From: RUG12395 sp034178705
GTDB lineage: Bacteria; Bacillota; Clostridia; Oscillospirales; CAG-272
Length of the DNA: 64,000 nt
Direction of reading: 5' to 3'
NCBI GenBank assembly: GCA_034178705.1
Contig: JAXFQY010000045.1
Location: 40,174-104,173 of the forward strand
Part shown: positions 44,134 to 53,280 of the stretch, piece by piece
Layout of the letters: each line of letters starts with the position of its first letter
Numbering within the stretch: the first letter of the stretch is position 1
The notes under the pieces: model-generated
Databases searched by the model: none
Told to the model about the DNA's origin: nothing
Seen by the model: the letters and a program-made list of their open reading frames with translations, nothing else
Position numbers and translations under genes: made by a program

Positions 44134-44514
44134 TCAACGGCTCCCGAAATCAAAAGGATGTGCCGTTTCGGGATTGCGGCCCTCGTGCTTTTCGTAGTAT
44201 CCGATCAGGGTTCCCGATTCCTCCCGCAAGGCCACCATGTAAACATCCCGGTTGTCTTTTTCGTGATGGAATTCAAAGACACGGTTATGATCGGTGCTTT
44301 CCTTGAACCAGGCGACGGTCATTTTGATCCGTTCTTGAGACTTTGGTGCATGACAGTCCAAGAGACTTCTTCCGATCAGCTGCGCTCCGCCGCGTTTTGC
44401 ATAGTTCCGGATAGCAGCAGGATTCATGTAGAGGATGGTGTGGTTCAGATCACACAGCACAACAGACACCGGATCCTGATCCAAGACGCTTTTGAAGAAT
44501 ACAGACAGTTCCAT
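44134..44514 (-). CDS. Single-domain PAS protein
   Basis: 126 residues, essentially one PAS domain: ELSVFFKSVLDQDPVSVVLCD, DLNHTILYMNPAA, then GRSLLDCHAPKSQERI and a YYEKHEGR ending. ATG at 44,514 is preferred because GGAG lies about 6 bases upstream. Short PAS proteins of this type, related to the C-terminal part of DUF438 proteins, occur in Clostridia and may bind heme or another small ligand. It follows the flavoprotein gene by 28 bases, so a redox or gas-sensing partnership is possible. Confidence 0.8.
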   Translation of the reverse strand: MELSVFFKSVLDQDPVSVVLCDLNHTILYMNPAAIRNYAKRGGAQLIGRSLLDCHAPKSQERIKMTVAWFKESTDHNRVFEFHHEKDNRDVYMVALREESGTLIGYYEKHEGRNPETAHPFDFGSR

Positions 44515-44542
44515 GGTTTTCTCCAATCCTATGCCTTTCTCG

Positions 44543-45085
44543 TCAATGCAATGCCTTGCCGAAGGCATAGGCCCGCGCCATCACATCCGGATGTTTTGTC
44601 GCTTCACCGGCATCGCAGATTTCATCCCCGGTCAGGAATCCCGAAAGCGTTGCTTTTTCAAAGCAGTCGACCCACCCCCGCAAACCGCTGTACGCCTTTT
44701 CAAAGGTCTGAGCTCCGCCGTCTGCAGCTGTGGCAATCAGGTAGACTTTACGAAAGCGGTATTCCGCCGGGTAAAGCGGATTCAGGCGATCAAGGAAGGT
44801 CTTCATCTGCCCGCTCATCTCATAATAGTAAATCGGCGTTGCAAAAACCAGCGTGTCGGCATTTCTCACCTTTTCCAGCAGCTCCGCCGCGTCGTCCTTC
44901 AGAACACACCGTCCGGTTTTCTGACAGGAAAGGCAGCCGATGCAATACGAAAGTTTCTTGCCCTTCAGGCTGACGAATTCAACCTCACTCCCGGCGTCAG
45001 CAGTACCCCGCGCACATTCCTTTGCCAGAATTTCGGAATTGCTTCCCCCGCGCAGACTTGTTGACACAATAAATACCTTACTCAT
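44543..45085 (-). CDS. Iron-sulfur flavoprotein / NADPH-dependent FMN reductase family
   Basis: 180 residues, flavodoxin-like fold. FMN-phosphate loop STSLRGGSNSE (about 8-18), a cysteine motif C-x2-C-x2-C-x5-C at Cys48, 51, 54 and 60 (CIGCLSCQKTGRC) as in iron-sulfur flavoproteins, and the FATPIYYYEMSGQMKTFLDR block. Probably an electron carrier or quinone/oxygen-reducing flavoprotein of anaerobes. AAAGGA lies 9 bases upstream of ATG. It is 34 bases after ugd without a visible terminator between them. Confidence 0.88.
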   Translation of the reverse strand: MSKVFIVSTSLRGGSNSEILAKECARGTADAGSEVEFVSLKGKKLSYCIGCLSCQKTGRCVLKDDAAELLEKVRNADTLVFATPIYYYEMSGQMKTFLDRLNPLYPAEYRFRKVYLIATAADGGAQTFEKAYSGLRGWVDCFEKATLSGFLTGDEICDAGEATKHPDVMARAYAFGKALH

Positions 45086-45119
45086 TTTATCGTTCCTTTC
45101 ATTCCGTTAACTTCCCGCT

Positions 45120-46304
45120 TCAATCCCTGAAATACAGATCCCTTGTATAGACCTTCTCCGGCACATCCTTTATATCGTCATGGTACCGGTTTGCAAGAAT
45201 CACATCGCTTGCCTCTTTGAATTCAACAAGATCGCGGATGACCCGACTGCCAAGAAAGGTATCCTCCTTCATCGTCGGCTCATAGATCACAACCTCGATA
45301 CCCTTTGCTTTGATACGCTTGATAATGCCCTGAATGGACGACTGGCGGAAGTTATCGCTTCCCGCCTTCATGGTCAGGCGGTACACGCCGACGGTCTTCG
45401 GGTTCCGGGCGAAAATCCGATCGGCAATGAAGTCTTTTCTTGTGCTGTTTGCGGCAACAATCGCCGAGATGATGTTCTGCGGCACATCGTTGTAGTTGGC
45501 AAGAAGCTGTTTTGTGTCTTTCGGCAGGCAATAGCCGCCGTAGCCAAAGGATGGGTTATTGTAGTGATTGCCGATTCTCGGATCAAGACACACCCCCTCG
45601 ATAATCGACTTTGTGTCAAGTCCGCGCACCTGCGCATAAGTATCGAGCTCATTGAAGTAGCATACACGGAGCGCAAGATAGGTGTTGGCGAACAGCTTGA
45701 CCGCTTCCGCCTCTGTCGGGTTCATAAAGAGGACATCAATGTTTTCCTTAATCGCGCCCTCTTTTAAGAGGTTTGCGAAGGTCTCCGCCGCCCGACGGAG
45801 TCTTGCGTTCTTAACCGGGACACCGACGATGATACGGCTCGGATAGAGATTATCGTAAAGCGCGTGTCCCTCACGGAGAAACTCCGGACTGAAAAGGATG
45901 TTGTCGCAGCAATACTTTGCGCTCACACCTTCGGTAAAGCCAACCGGAACGGTGGATCTGACAATCATAACGGCAGCAGGATTGACAGCCATGACCTGCT
46001 TGATAACACTCTCGACAGAGCTCGTATCAAAGGAATTCTTTGACGGATCGTAGTTTGTCGGCGTGGAAATCACAACAAGCTCTGCGTCGCGGTAAGCCCT
46101 GTTGCCGTCGGTCGTTGCCACCAGATCAAGCGGCTTTGTCGCAAGATATTCCTCGATTTCTTTATCGACGATCGGGGACCTTTTGCCGTTTATCATCTCC
46201 GCCTTTTCGGGGATGATATCCACGGCGGTTACTGGATTCTGTTGTGCTAAAAGCACGGATATGGACAAACCTACATATCCGGCTCCGGCTACTGCTATCT
46301 TCAT
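45120..46304 (-). CDS. ugd: UDP-glucose 6-dehydrogenase
   Basis: 394-residue NAD-dependent dehydrogenase oxidising UDP-glucose to UDP-glucuronate. The nucleotide-binding GAGYVG is at 7-12, the substrate/catalytic residues Lys203 and Asn207 in EAVKLFANT, catalytic Cys259 in GYGGYCLPKDT and Asp263. Sequence type matches Ugd rather than UDP-ManNAc dehydrogenase in the FNELDTYA segment. Last gene of the polysaccharide operon, it supplies the uronic-acid precursor for which the C5-epimerase homologue provides further chemistry. Confidence 0.94.
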   Translation of the reverse strand: MKIAVAGAGYVGLSISVLLAQQNPVTAVDIIPEKAEMINGKRSPIVDKEIEEYLATKPLDLVATTDGNRAYRDAELVVISTPTNYDPSKNSFDTSSVESVIKQVMAVNPAAVMIVRSTVPVGFTEGVSAKYCCDNILFSPEFLREGHALYDNLYPSRIIVGVPVKNARLRRAAETFANLLKEGAIKENIDVLFMNPTEAEAVKLFANTYLALRVCYFNELDTYAQVRGLDTKSIIEGVCLDPRIGNHYNNPSFGYGGYCLPKDTKQLLANYNDVPQNIISAIVAANSTRKDFIADRIFARNPKTVGVYRLTMKAGSDNFRQSSIQGIIKRIKAKGIEVVIYEPTMKEDTFLGSRVIRDLVEFKEASDVILANRYHDDIKDVPEKVYTRDLYFRD

Positions 46305-46346
46305 TTTTTCTCCATTATAACTGCACTTCGCTCTGTCTGCAATATA

Positions 46347-47903
46347 CTACTGCCTTTTTGCAGTCTTTTTGACGACACCGCAAAGATAGGATATACAATT
46401 GTGAAAAGTATTGCTTTTTCCGAAAACAATTACAGTGAACAAACACACTACCGCCACACAGACCAAAGCGTGAACCAAAAACGAAAGCAAGGGAACCGAT
46501 AGAACAAGGATGCTGTTTATCCATTTCGATATGACGGATGCAGAAACCAAAAGAATACCCCAGACGGCATATTCACAGAAATAACTTTTGGCCGTTCTTT
46601 TGAATACGTGTTTATATAGGATCAGCGGATCGTACCACAGTTGTGTTGCGGCTCTCGAAAGGACCGTTCCGAAATATACGCCTGGTAAACCGATGGCTTT
46701 CACTGCGATAACGGATACCGCAATATTCAATACAGCCATGATGAGAGGTCTGTATTGCCCCTGAACAAAAAGGCCGTTTGCACTTCTGAAAGAACTGACT
46801 ATCGTTGTGTTTCCTTTGATAAAAAAGTCAAGGCAAAGAAAAAGAAGCGCCCAAAACCCGATAAGCAAGTGTTCGTCAAACCAGACAGAACCGATGAATT
46901 CATCCAATAAAACAAACAGACAAACGGTAGATAAACAGAAGAACCACTCACAAACGAAGTTCATCATCCGAAAGAGTTCATATTGCCTTTCGCTATCCTT
47001 CGAAGCCGCCAGATTGCCGATGCTTGCAGTAACGGAATTCAAAAACGGAAGAGAAAGTGCATAAATTCCGTTTATGATCATTGTATAGTTTGTCGCCATT
47101 CCAACGATCCCCGTTCCGAGAAAGGCAGAGATCACAACACTGTCCGTTCCGGTTAATACCGTGCCCGAGATTTTGTACAACGCCGAAGCTTTACTGTCCC
47201 GAAAAACATGCCTGCGTTCTTCCGGGGTAAGCCGTTCTTTGTTGTGCTGCCTGATTTCCCGAAACTGCGAATCGGCTTTCAGCGATATCATAATATTTTG
47301 CAGCATAGTAAAGAATATCGTAAGAATCAGGTAGAGCAAAAACCGTCCGAAGCAGATAATCACGAGCAACTGAACGACTGTGCGTACAATGACCATTCCG
47401 ATATTCAAAAAAGATAGTATGTAAGCCTGTTGATTGGCAGTAAACAGTGTGGATTTATAAACAAGCAAATAAGAAACGGCAGTGTTGACGACGTACAACA
47501 GAAAAATAATCTTTAAATCCTCTTTGACAGAAGGCGCATCAGCGATGATTCTGTCCAAAAAAGGAACCAATGCCAAACCGCCCAAAAAGATGACAGCGGC
47601 AATCATTCTGTATGCCGTTTTATACAGATGCATAAGCCGCGCAATTTGCCTGTAATCCTGATTGGCCATAGGCTTATAGAGTGCAAAGGTAATCGCGGAA
47701 CCGATGCCAAGCTCGGAAAAGGAAAGAATTGTTAATATATCTGTAAATACTGCGGAGACACCGGTATATTCCATTCCCAGGTACCGTATAAAAACAGTTC
47801 TGATAACGAAGTTCGCGATCAAGGTAACCAGCTTCATTGCCAAGCCCGTTACCGTATTGGTCAGGGTATTTCTAACTCTTGATTTTGTGCCGACAATGTC
47901 CAT
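46347..47903 (-). CDS. Polysaccharide flippase, Wzx/MATE-like
   Basis: 518-residue protein with 12-14 membrane helices of the polysaccharide transporter (PST, MviN/Wzx) superfamily. It begins DIVGTKSRVRNTLTNTV and has the typical loop RDSKASALYKISGTVLTGTDSVVISAFLG. It would flip the undecaprenyl-linked repeat unit. ATG at 47,903 is chosen for GGTGG upstream; it overlaps the ATP-grasp gene by 32 bases. Membership of the operon and presence of a Wzy homologue support a Wzx/Wzy-dependent pathway. Confidence 0.9.
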   Translation of the reverse strand: MDIVGTKSRVRNTLTNTVTGLAMKLVTLIANFVIRTVFIRYLGMEYTGVSAVFTDILTILSFSELGIGSAITFALYKPMANQDYRQIARLMHLYKTAYRMIAAVIFLGGLALVPFLDRIIADAPSVKEDLKIIFLLYVVNTAVSYLLVYKSTLFTANQQAYILSFLNIGMVIVRTVVQLLVIICFGRFLLYLILTIFFTMLQNIMISLKADSQFREIRQHNKERLTPEERRHVFRDSKASALYKISGTVLTGTDSVVISAFLGTGIVGMATNYTMIINGIYALSLPFLNSVTASIGNLAASKDSERQYELFRMMNFVCEWFFCLSTVCLFVLLDEFIGSVWFDEHLLIGFWALLFLCLDFFIKGNTTIVSSFRSANGLFVQGQYRPLIMAVLNIAVSVIAVKAIGLPGVYFGTVLSRAATQLWYDPLILYKHVFKRTAKSYFCEYAVWGILLVSASVISKWINSILVLSVPLLSFLVHALVCVAVVCLFTVIVFGKSNTFHNCISYLCGVVKKTAKRQ

Positions 47904-48918
47904 TAATTCCACCGTTATTCAAAATGTTCTCAAGCTTTGGCTTCAAGCCGTACTCGGTATGAGAGCATGCCAGTTGCATAATCACGCTGCCAAAGCTCTC
48001 GTTGCCTTCCACCAAATCAACACCGTTTTCCGTTATGGCGATGTCCCATGCAACAATACGGATTTCGGGTACGACCATAGCGGCCTTTTTGACTGTTTCC
48101 GTAACTTGATTCCAACACGGCAGCTGGAATCCCATCAGTTCTCTGTCTTCCTTATCCGGAACAAATGTACTGTGTGAAGATGCTTTGGAATAAAACGGAG
48201 AAGCGATTTTCCCTGTTAATAGATCCAATGAAGCAACTTTTCCGCCTTGGGAGATGTTATCGATTTTAGAATCTTTTGCTCCGACCCTGATTCCCGCAAA
48301 CAAAAACTCAACGGACTGATCTGTTCTGAGCGTTACAATTCTCACGGTGTTTAAGGAGCCGGGATGCAGCGGATTCATTGCCGGATGATTATAAATCTGC
48401 TCTTCAATCAGATTATACTGTTTTTCTTTTATGTAGTTTAAAAGGTCATAGAGATCGCTGTCCTTTTTGCTGTTGATTACTTCAACCTCCTTTCCGCTGT
48501 CTCCGCCGCTTGCTTTTGCTACGATATTTTTGTGAGTTTGAAGAAAAAATAATACTTCATCGTCCGAATGGTCTTCCGTGCTGACCCAATCGCGTTTTAT
48601 GTATTCGGAAAATTTTTTCAGAAAACAGATCTTGTCATGAAAGATTTTTCTTTCACTTTGTTTATTGATTTTATCGTAGAGTTTAAAATTATAGAAAGTG
48701 GTAATAAAAGATTTGCGGTTTTCCGGAGAACGGAAATAAAAACCGAGATCGCCGTATTCCGTCCACATCGTACCGTATTTGACGGCAGATCCGATCATAT
48801 CAAAAATCACTTGGACTTGGGATACACCCTGTGATTCTGCAATTTGTTTGGATATGGACAGCAAATCTGCTCTTTTTTCTGGTTTGCATAAATAATACAC
48901 AGGGTCAAGAATATACAT
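47872..48918 (-). CDS. Sugar-transfer-associated ATP-grasp protein
   Basis: 348 residues resembling ATPgrasp_ST proteins of surface-polysaccharide loci. ATP-grasp features include NIVAKASGGDSGKEVEV (nucleotide-binding Lys and Gly-rich loop), LIEEQIYNHPAMNPLHPGSLNTVRIVT, and the metal-binding end DIAITENGVDLVEGN. Such enzymes are expected to ligate a carboxylate to an amine or to a sugar; none of the closest members has a known product. ATG at 48,918 has GAGGTGG upstream. It could join an amino compound to the glucuronate/iduronate carboxyl; this is inference. Confidence 0.82.
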   Translation of the reverse strand: MYILDPVYYLCKPEKRADLLSISKQIAESQGVSQVQVIFDMIGSAVKYGTMWTEYGDLGFYFRSPENRKSFITTFYNFKLYDKINKQSERKIFHDKICFLKKFSEYIKRDWVSTEDHSDDEVLFFLQTHKNIVAKASGGDSGKEVEVINSKKDSDLYDLLNYIKEKQYNLIEEQIYNHPAMNPLHPGSLNTVRIVTLRTDQSVEFLFAGIRVGAKDSKIDNISQGGKVASLDLLTGKIASPFYSKASSHSTFVPDKEDRELMGFQLPCWNQVTETVKKAAMVVPEIRIVAWDIAITENGVDLVEGNESFGSVIMQLACSHTEYGLKPKLENILNNGGINGHCRHKIKS

Positions 48919-48957
48919 TTCCACCTCTGTTATATATCATTATCCGGAATGCTTCTC

Positions 48958-50127
48958 TTACAAATATCTTTTCGCTCTGAACTCTTCGACAAAATTCCAG
49001 AAGGAGTCTGCTTCCTGCCTCATGTTTTCTTCCATTTCAAGATGATATTTGCCGGCCAGTGCATCGTCGAGTACATGCAAGATTTTCTCTTGCGCTTTTT
49101 TATTATCTATGTATCGGCCGTCATAATAAAAATCGGGCAGATTCAGTCGGGTAAGCAAAAGATCTTTCAGTTTCCCTTCATAGTTTTCGTCATTATAGTT
49201 TGAAAAATCGATAGAGATGACGGGGACATTTTGCTTTAAGGCCAACAGGGTTCCGTGAAAATAACTTGTAACAACCGCGGAAGCCCCGGATAATACGGCA
49301 GCCCACTCAAAAGGATTCAGATCGTGTAAATAGAAATCTGCATCCCTTGCCGGCTTGAATACCGTTATTATTTTATATTCTTTTGCATATTTTTCCCTTA
49401 GCATTTTGGTAAGAAGGCAATCCGGCATCATAAAGACGATATATTTTTCCTTTAGATTGCACCGGTACTTTTTTAATATCCTCGCAGAACAGTTTTTCGC
49501 AAAGTCTCTGATTTTTTGAACGTCGATAACGCAGGTCGGATCACAACAATGCATCACTTGAATTTCCTTGCTGCAGGTTTTAACGAACTTTTCGGTATTT
49601 TGGTCCCTTACTCCAACAAGCACCATTTTATTCAATACTGCCGCACACTCTTTCAGGCGATTGATCGGTTCTTCCAAATAGCGCAAGCCGTGCACCGAGG
49701 CAGCGTAACTCACAACTTTACAGTGCTTGAAATCATATAAGGGCAGAAAGGCGGTCGGATACCCGTTCTGATTCCAATTAAAAACAGCATCACTTCCTAT
49801 AACCAAAATATCATAGGAGCGATCAATAAAAGCAAAGACATCCTCTAAATTCGCAGCCTTCAGCCGCGGCGAAAGCGCAAGAGCAGGATAAACACGATGA
49901 AAACTTTTAATTTTCTGTATGTCTCTTAATCCGTTCATGATTCCATAGTGTTTTATGCCCCATAATACATTGAGGATTATTTTATTTTTTTCTCGGGGGG
50001 CAATATAATCAATAATTTCCACCGTATCATCCGGGAAACATTCGGAAAGGGTTTCGGAAAGGGAGAAGGCCTGCAGGTAGGCCCCGTAATTGATTGGCTT
50101 ATGGAAAGTCAGAATTCCGATTTTCAT
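48958..50127 (-). CDS. Polysaccharide pyruvyl transferase family protein
   Basis: 389 residues, GT-B-like PS_pyruv_trans (PF04230) family. Starts MKIGILTFHKPINYGAYLQAF (typical), continues with DILVIGSDAVFNWN, and ends with the conserved TSYFHGTLLALKQNVPVISIDFS. Family enzymes ketalise sugars with pyruvate from PEP, giving an acidic substituent. It lies 39 bases before the ATP-grasp gene. Confidence 0.9.
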   Translation of the reverse strand: MKIGILTFHKPINYGAYLQAFSLSETLSECFPDDTVEIIDYIAPREKNKIILNVLWGIKHYGIMNGLRDIQKIKSFHRVYPALALSPRLKAANLEDVFAFIDRSYDILVIGSDAVFNWNQNGYPTAFLPLYDFKHCKVVSYAASVHGLRYLEEPINRLKECAAVLNKMVLVGVRDQNTEKFVKTCSKEIQVMHCCDPTCVIDVQKIRDFAKNCSARILKKYRCNLKEKYIVFMMPDCLLTKMLREKYAKEYKIITVFKPARDADFYLHDLNPFEWAAVLSGASAVVTSYFHGTLLALKQNVPVISIDFSNYNDENYEGKLKDLLLTRLNLPDFYYDGRYIDNKKAQEKILHVLDDALAGKYHLEMEENMRQEADSFWNFVEEFRAKRYL

Positions 50128-50142
50128 GGGTCTTCCTTTGTG

Positions 50143-51369
50143 TCAAAACTTTATTTTCAGAAACCTATCCTTTTGATTTGTCTCCGACTTCATCACAATC
50201 CACGTCAACAGATAGAAGAACATGGTTCCGAACCACGAGTGGTCAACGGCTAACAACATAATGAAGATCAAAATGAATGTTCTGCTGCTCGCCGCGGAAC
50301 GCCTTATCATACTGAACAGGGCACCAATCATAAACAACAGACCGATATAGCCGAAATTGAGCAAATTCGATACAAAGTCATTGGAATAATCTTTGTTGAT
50401 GCCGAAAAACAAAGGATATTGGTTAAATCCGACTCCGATAATCTTATTTATACTGTTATAATCGGAAAACAAGGCGATATTTCCGAAAATTCTTTGTGAA
50501 AACGAGGAGTTTTCACGCCTGCTCGACGAACCGATGTTAGAAATTCTGTTTACATAATAATCTATTAAATCTTTCAAACTATCTACTGTATTGTAGAAAA
50601 AGATAAAAGCGATCACAACGAGAAGAATCAAGGCGGCTAACTGGAGTCTATGCTTCTGCTTGCCCCCTCTGTCAAAAAGAAAGCTTGCGGCAAGAGCAAG
50701 GAACAGTCCCAAAATCCCTGTCATGGAGCCCGATAGGATACACGAAATTCCGCAGATTACTGCTTTTATGTATTTCTTTTCCTGAATCAGATGTATGGTG
50801 ATCGGAATTTCAAAGAAAGCCAAATAGGAGGGTTCTTCAAAAAAGGAATGCACTCTCAAATCGTGCGTATTCTTATCGTACAGTCCGCCGAAATAGCTCC
50901 CTTCCCCCAAAGGAAAAAACAGTCTTCCGTCATAAAATTCCATTCCCATGGACGCGAACACAAACTGCAGAATCGCCAATACCGCACATAGGAGTCCTAT
51001 GGCTTCAGCAAATTGATAGAAGGAAGCCCTGATATCAAAAATCCACACGCTGCTGTATACAAGTAAATAGAGCAGAAAAGCGATCGCTACCTTTAATGCC
51101 AGACCCAGACTGGTATTTGATGAGTCAGTCAGGATAAAGGCAAACACGGTAAGCATAAAATCAACGGCGAGTAACACAAGCAAAGGCCTATACAGTGCAC
51201 ATTTGTTTTTTAGAATCAGATACACCGCCAGGAAAACGGCAAGAATATCGCAAAGGAACAATCCTCCCCCCTCTGTCAAAGCATAGGGATCCAGGATCGT
51301 CATCACAAGCGGGAACAATGCGAACAAACGGACTGATTCGATTCGCTCAGCTTCATTCGTACGAATCAT
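50143..51369 (-). CDS. O-antigen/capsule repeat-unit polymerase, Wzy-like
   Basis: 408-residue membrane protein with about 11 helices and a large extracytoplasmic loop around residues 250-330 (LKDLIDYYVNRISNIGSSSRRENSS and GVGFNQYPLF), as in Wzy_C/O-antigen ligase-like proteins. ATG at 51,369 overlaps the preceding glycosyltransferase stop (ATGA) and has AAAGGA 8 bases upstream. Sequence identity within the family is always low, so the assignment depends on topology and context. Confidence 0.8.
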   Translation of the reverse strand: MIRTNEAERIESVRLFALFPLVMTILDPYALTEGGGLFLCDILAVFLAVYLILKNKCALYRPLLVLLAVDFMLTVFAFILTDSSNTSLGLALKVAIAFLLYLLVYSSVWIFDIRASFYQFAEAIGLLCAVLAILQFVFASMGMEFYDGRLFFPLGEGSYFGGLYDKNTHDLRVHSFFEEPSYLAFFEIPITIHLIQEKKYIKAVICGISCILSGSMTGILGLFLALAASFLFDRGGKQKHRLQLAALILLVVIAFIFFYNTVDSLKDLIDYYVNRISNIGSSSRRENSSFSQRIFGNIALFSDYNSINKIIGVGFNQYPLFFGINKDYSNDFVSNLLNFGYIGLLFMIGALFSMIRRSAASSRTFILIFIMLLAVDHSWFGTMFFYLLTWIVMKSETNQKDRFLKIKF

Positions 51370-52382
51370 GAACAAATTCCTTTCAAAAGCTGCGTTGCCT
51401 TCTCTGTATGGTACGCCGTGCCGTAATAGGTGCTGAACAGCGCTCTGTATTCAAGCATCAATTCCTCCTTCCGTATCGGCATACCGAGCTTTTTACAAAG
51501 AGAATTCATGTCATCATTCTCTTCTAAAGGGATGACATACTTCATGTCTTCCGATGCTTTCTTAAAGTCATGAAGCACCGGACTGTAGATGGGAATCAGG
51601 CCGGCCGACAGATAAGAGGATATTTTCGTCGGGGTGGCAACTCTGTTTACCACGGAAACACGTCGAAGAATGAAACCGTATACGGAATCACTCAGTTCCC
51701 TTTGCACTTCCTCTGCTTTGACGCTTTTTACATCGTAATTTTGGATCCCGATTGCCTTGATTTTTTCTGTTGCTTCTGCCTCGTTTTTTGCAAAGGTCAG
51801 AACCCTTAAGTGTGCGTCGGGATAGATATCTTCAATTTTTTTGTATAACAAAGCAGTTTCTTCAAAGCATTGCCAAAGCTCCAGGGAGCCCACATAAGCA
51901 AAATTCTTTTTAGAATAGTCCTTTTGCAAAATACTTTCTTCAGACAGCCGTTCATTAAAGCAGGGCATCAAGTAGGATTTATCATCAAATATGCAGTGAG
52001 ACAAATTTTCGTAATGCTCCTTCATCTCTTGTGAGCAGAAGAAAATAAACTTCGCGTTTTTCATGACAAAACAGTCGATTGAATTCAGAACTTTGTACCT
52101 TAACATACTGTGATGTCTCATATAGGATTCATCGGCCGTAGCACCCTGCTGCCAAAGAATATAATTTTTATATCCTTTCCGGTAGAATCTGAACGCATCA
52201 ACCCCCATCGGAAATACATATAGATCTTTTTTGTCCAACCCGTCAAGAGAAACAACCTCATCGCAGGCAAACCCGTTATTGATCAGCGCGGATTGAATAA
52301 TACTGAGGTAATTTTTTAAAACCGCCATATTGGAATAATGAACATAAAAATGTGCTTTTTTCGCCACAAAACCGTCCCTCAC
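51366..52382 (-). CDS. Glycosyltransferase, GT-B fold
   Basis: 338 residues, GT4-like: an N-terminal acceptor domain (HFYVHYSNMAVLKNYLSI), FAYVGSLELWQCFEETALLYKKI as the start of the donor domain, and TPTKISSYLSAGLIPIYS, where the usual nucleotide-sugar Glu motif is recast. The start is uncertain: GTG 52,382 overlaps the epimerase stop, or a second GTG at VAKK. Donor sugar not predictable. Confidence 0.82.
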   Translation of the reverse strand: MRDGFVAKKAHFYVHYSNMAVLKNYLSIIQSALINNGFACDEVVSLDGLDKKDLYVFPMGVDAFRFYRKGYKNYILWQQGATADESYMRHHSMLRYKVLNSIDCFVMKNAKFIFFCSQEMKEHYENLSHCIFDDKSYLMPCFNERLSEESILQKDYSKKNFAYVGSLELWQCFEETALLYKKIEDIYPDAHLRVLTFAKNEAEATEKIKAIGIQNYDVKSVKAEEVQRELSDSVYGFILRRVSVVNRVATPTKISSYLSAGLIPIYSPVLHDFKKASEDMKYVIPLEENDDMNSLCKKLGMPIRKEELMLEYRALFSTYYGTAYHTEKATQLLKGICS

Positions 52383-53278
52383 TCAAACACTTTTTGCAAT
52401 GCCTTTTTCAAGAATGCTCTTTTGGGATTCCAGAAGCTGTTTCGATAGGCTTCCCATTTATCCGCGTATTCTTTATAGATCGGATCTCCGAACAAATCAT
52501 ACAGAACTGTCAGCTGGGCAATATGTAACTTATGATAAAACGGACTGCATATTCTCTTTCCGTCCTCATATCTGCTCCAATACTTCATATCAAACTCCGG
52601 CAGCTTCTTTTTCAGGGAATGAAGCGTCGCCTCGAGAACAGCATGCGCTTTTGCGTTTTTCGTATATTTGCAGAAATCATATATTCCCCATAAGGAAAAT
52701 ATCCAGCCATTCAGAATCAACGGATCATGGGTACACTCATAAAAATATACATCCTCTCCGCAGTAATCGGTTGTGCCGCCATCGGAAATCGGTTTCAGCA
52801 TAAAGGTCTTTGCTTTGTGGACAGCAGTTAAATACCGTTCGTCCTGGGTTTCTATATGCGCCCGAATGAGCATAGAAATTCCTTCGCCCTGTGCCATAGA
52901 CGAATAGGGATGCTCCGGATTCTCGTAGGCAAAAGTGACCCAGCCTCCGTCGTTTTGCTGATTCGTTACCGCCCATTCTGCACAGGCAATCAATTTGTTT
53001 TTATAAAGCTCATCCTGAGTTTTCAAAAACAAATCATAAGCTGCCAAACCGTATTGGAAGATTCCGATAGAAAAATATATTTTTTCTCCTGTGTCCACAT
53101 GGTATTTCGGTACCAGTATCCCCGGATCGTCCTTTGTGACCTTTTCCGTCAAATCATTATAATAGCCTGCCACTTCGGTTTTGGAATAGCAGCTTCCCGC
53201 CCCCTGCTTCACATGCGAGATACTGTTCCCGGTCAGCATCTTATACCATTTTTTTATTCTGTATCTTGAAACACCCAT
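52379..53278 (-). CDS. D-glucuronyl C5-epimerase homologue
   Basis: 299 residues matching the C5-epimerase C-terminal (alpha/alpha-toroid) domain: SSMAQGEGISMLIRAH (about 126-141), LNGWIFSLWGIYDF (189-202) and the late HKLHIAQLTVLYDL (about 249-262), all equivalents of catalytic-cleft blocks in heparan sulfate/heparosan epimerases. It is not a secreted protein by sequence: there is no signal peptide. I take the ATG at 53,278 with AAGGCG upstream; a TTG at 53,284 overlaps the preceding stop. With ugd in the operon it predicts conversion of glucuronate to iduronate in the polymer or lipid-linked intermediate. Confidence 0.83.
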   Translation of the reverse strand: MGVSRYRIKKWYKMLTGNSISHVKQGAGSCYSKTEVAGYYNDLTEKVTKDDPGILVPKYHVDTGEKIYFSIGIFQYGLAAYDLFLKTQDELYKNKLIACAEWAVTNQQNDGGWVTFAYENPEHPYSSMAQGEGISMLIRAHIETQDERYLTAVHKAKTFMLKPISDGGTTDYCGEDVYFYECTHDPLILNGWIFSLWGIYDFCKYTKNAKAHAVLEATLHSLKKKLPEFDMKYWSRYEDGKRICSPFYHKLHIAQLTVLYDLFGDPIYKEYADKWEAYRNSFWNPKRAFLKKALQKVFE

Positions 53279-53280
53279 TT

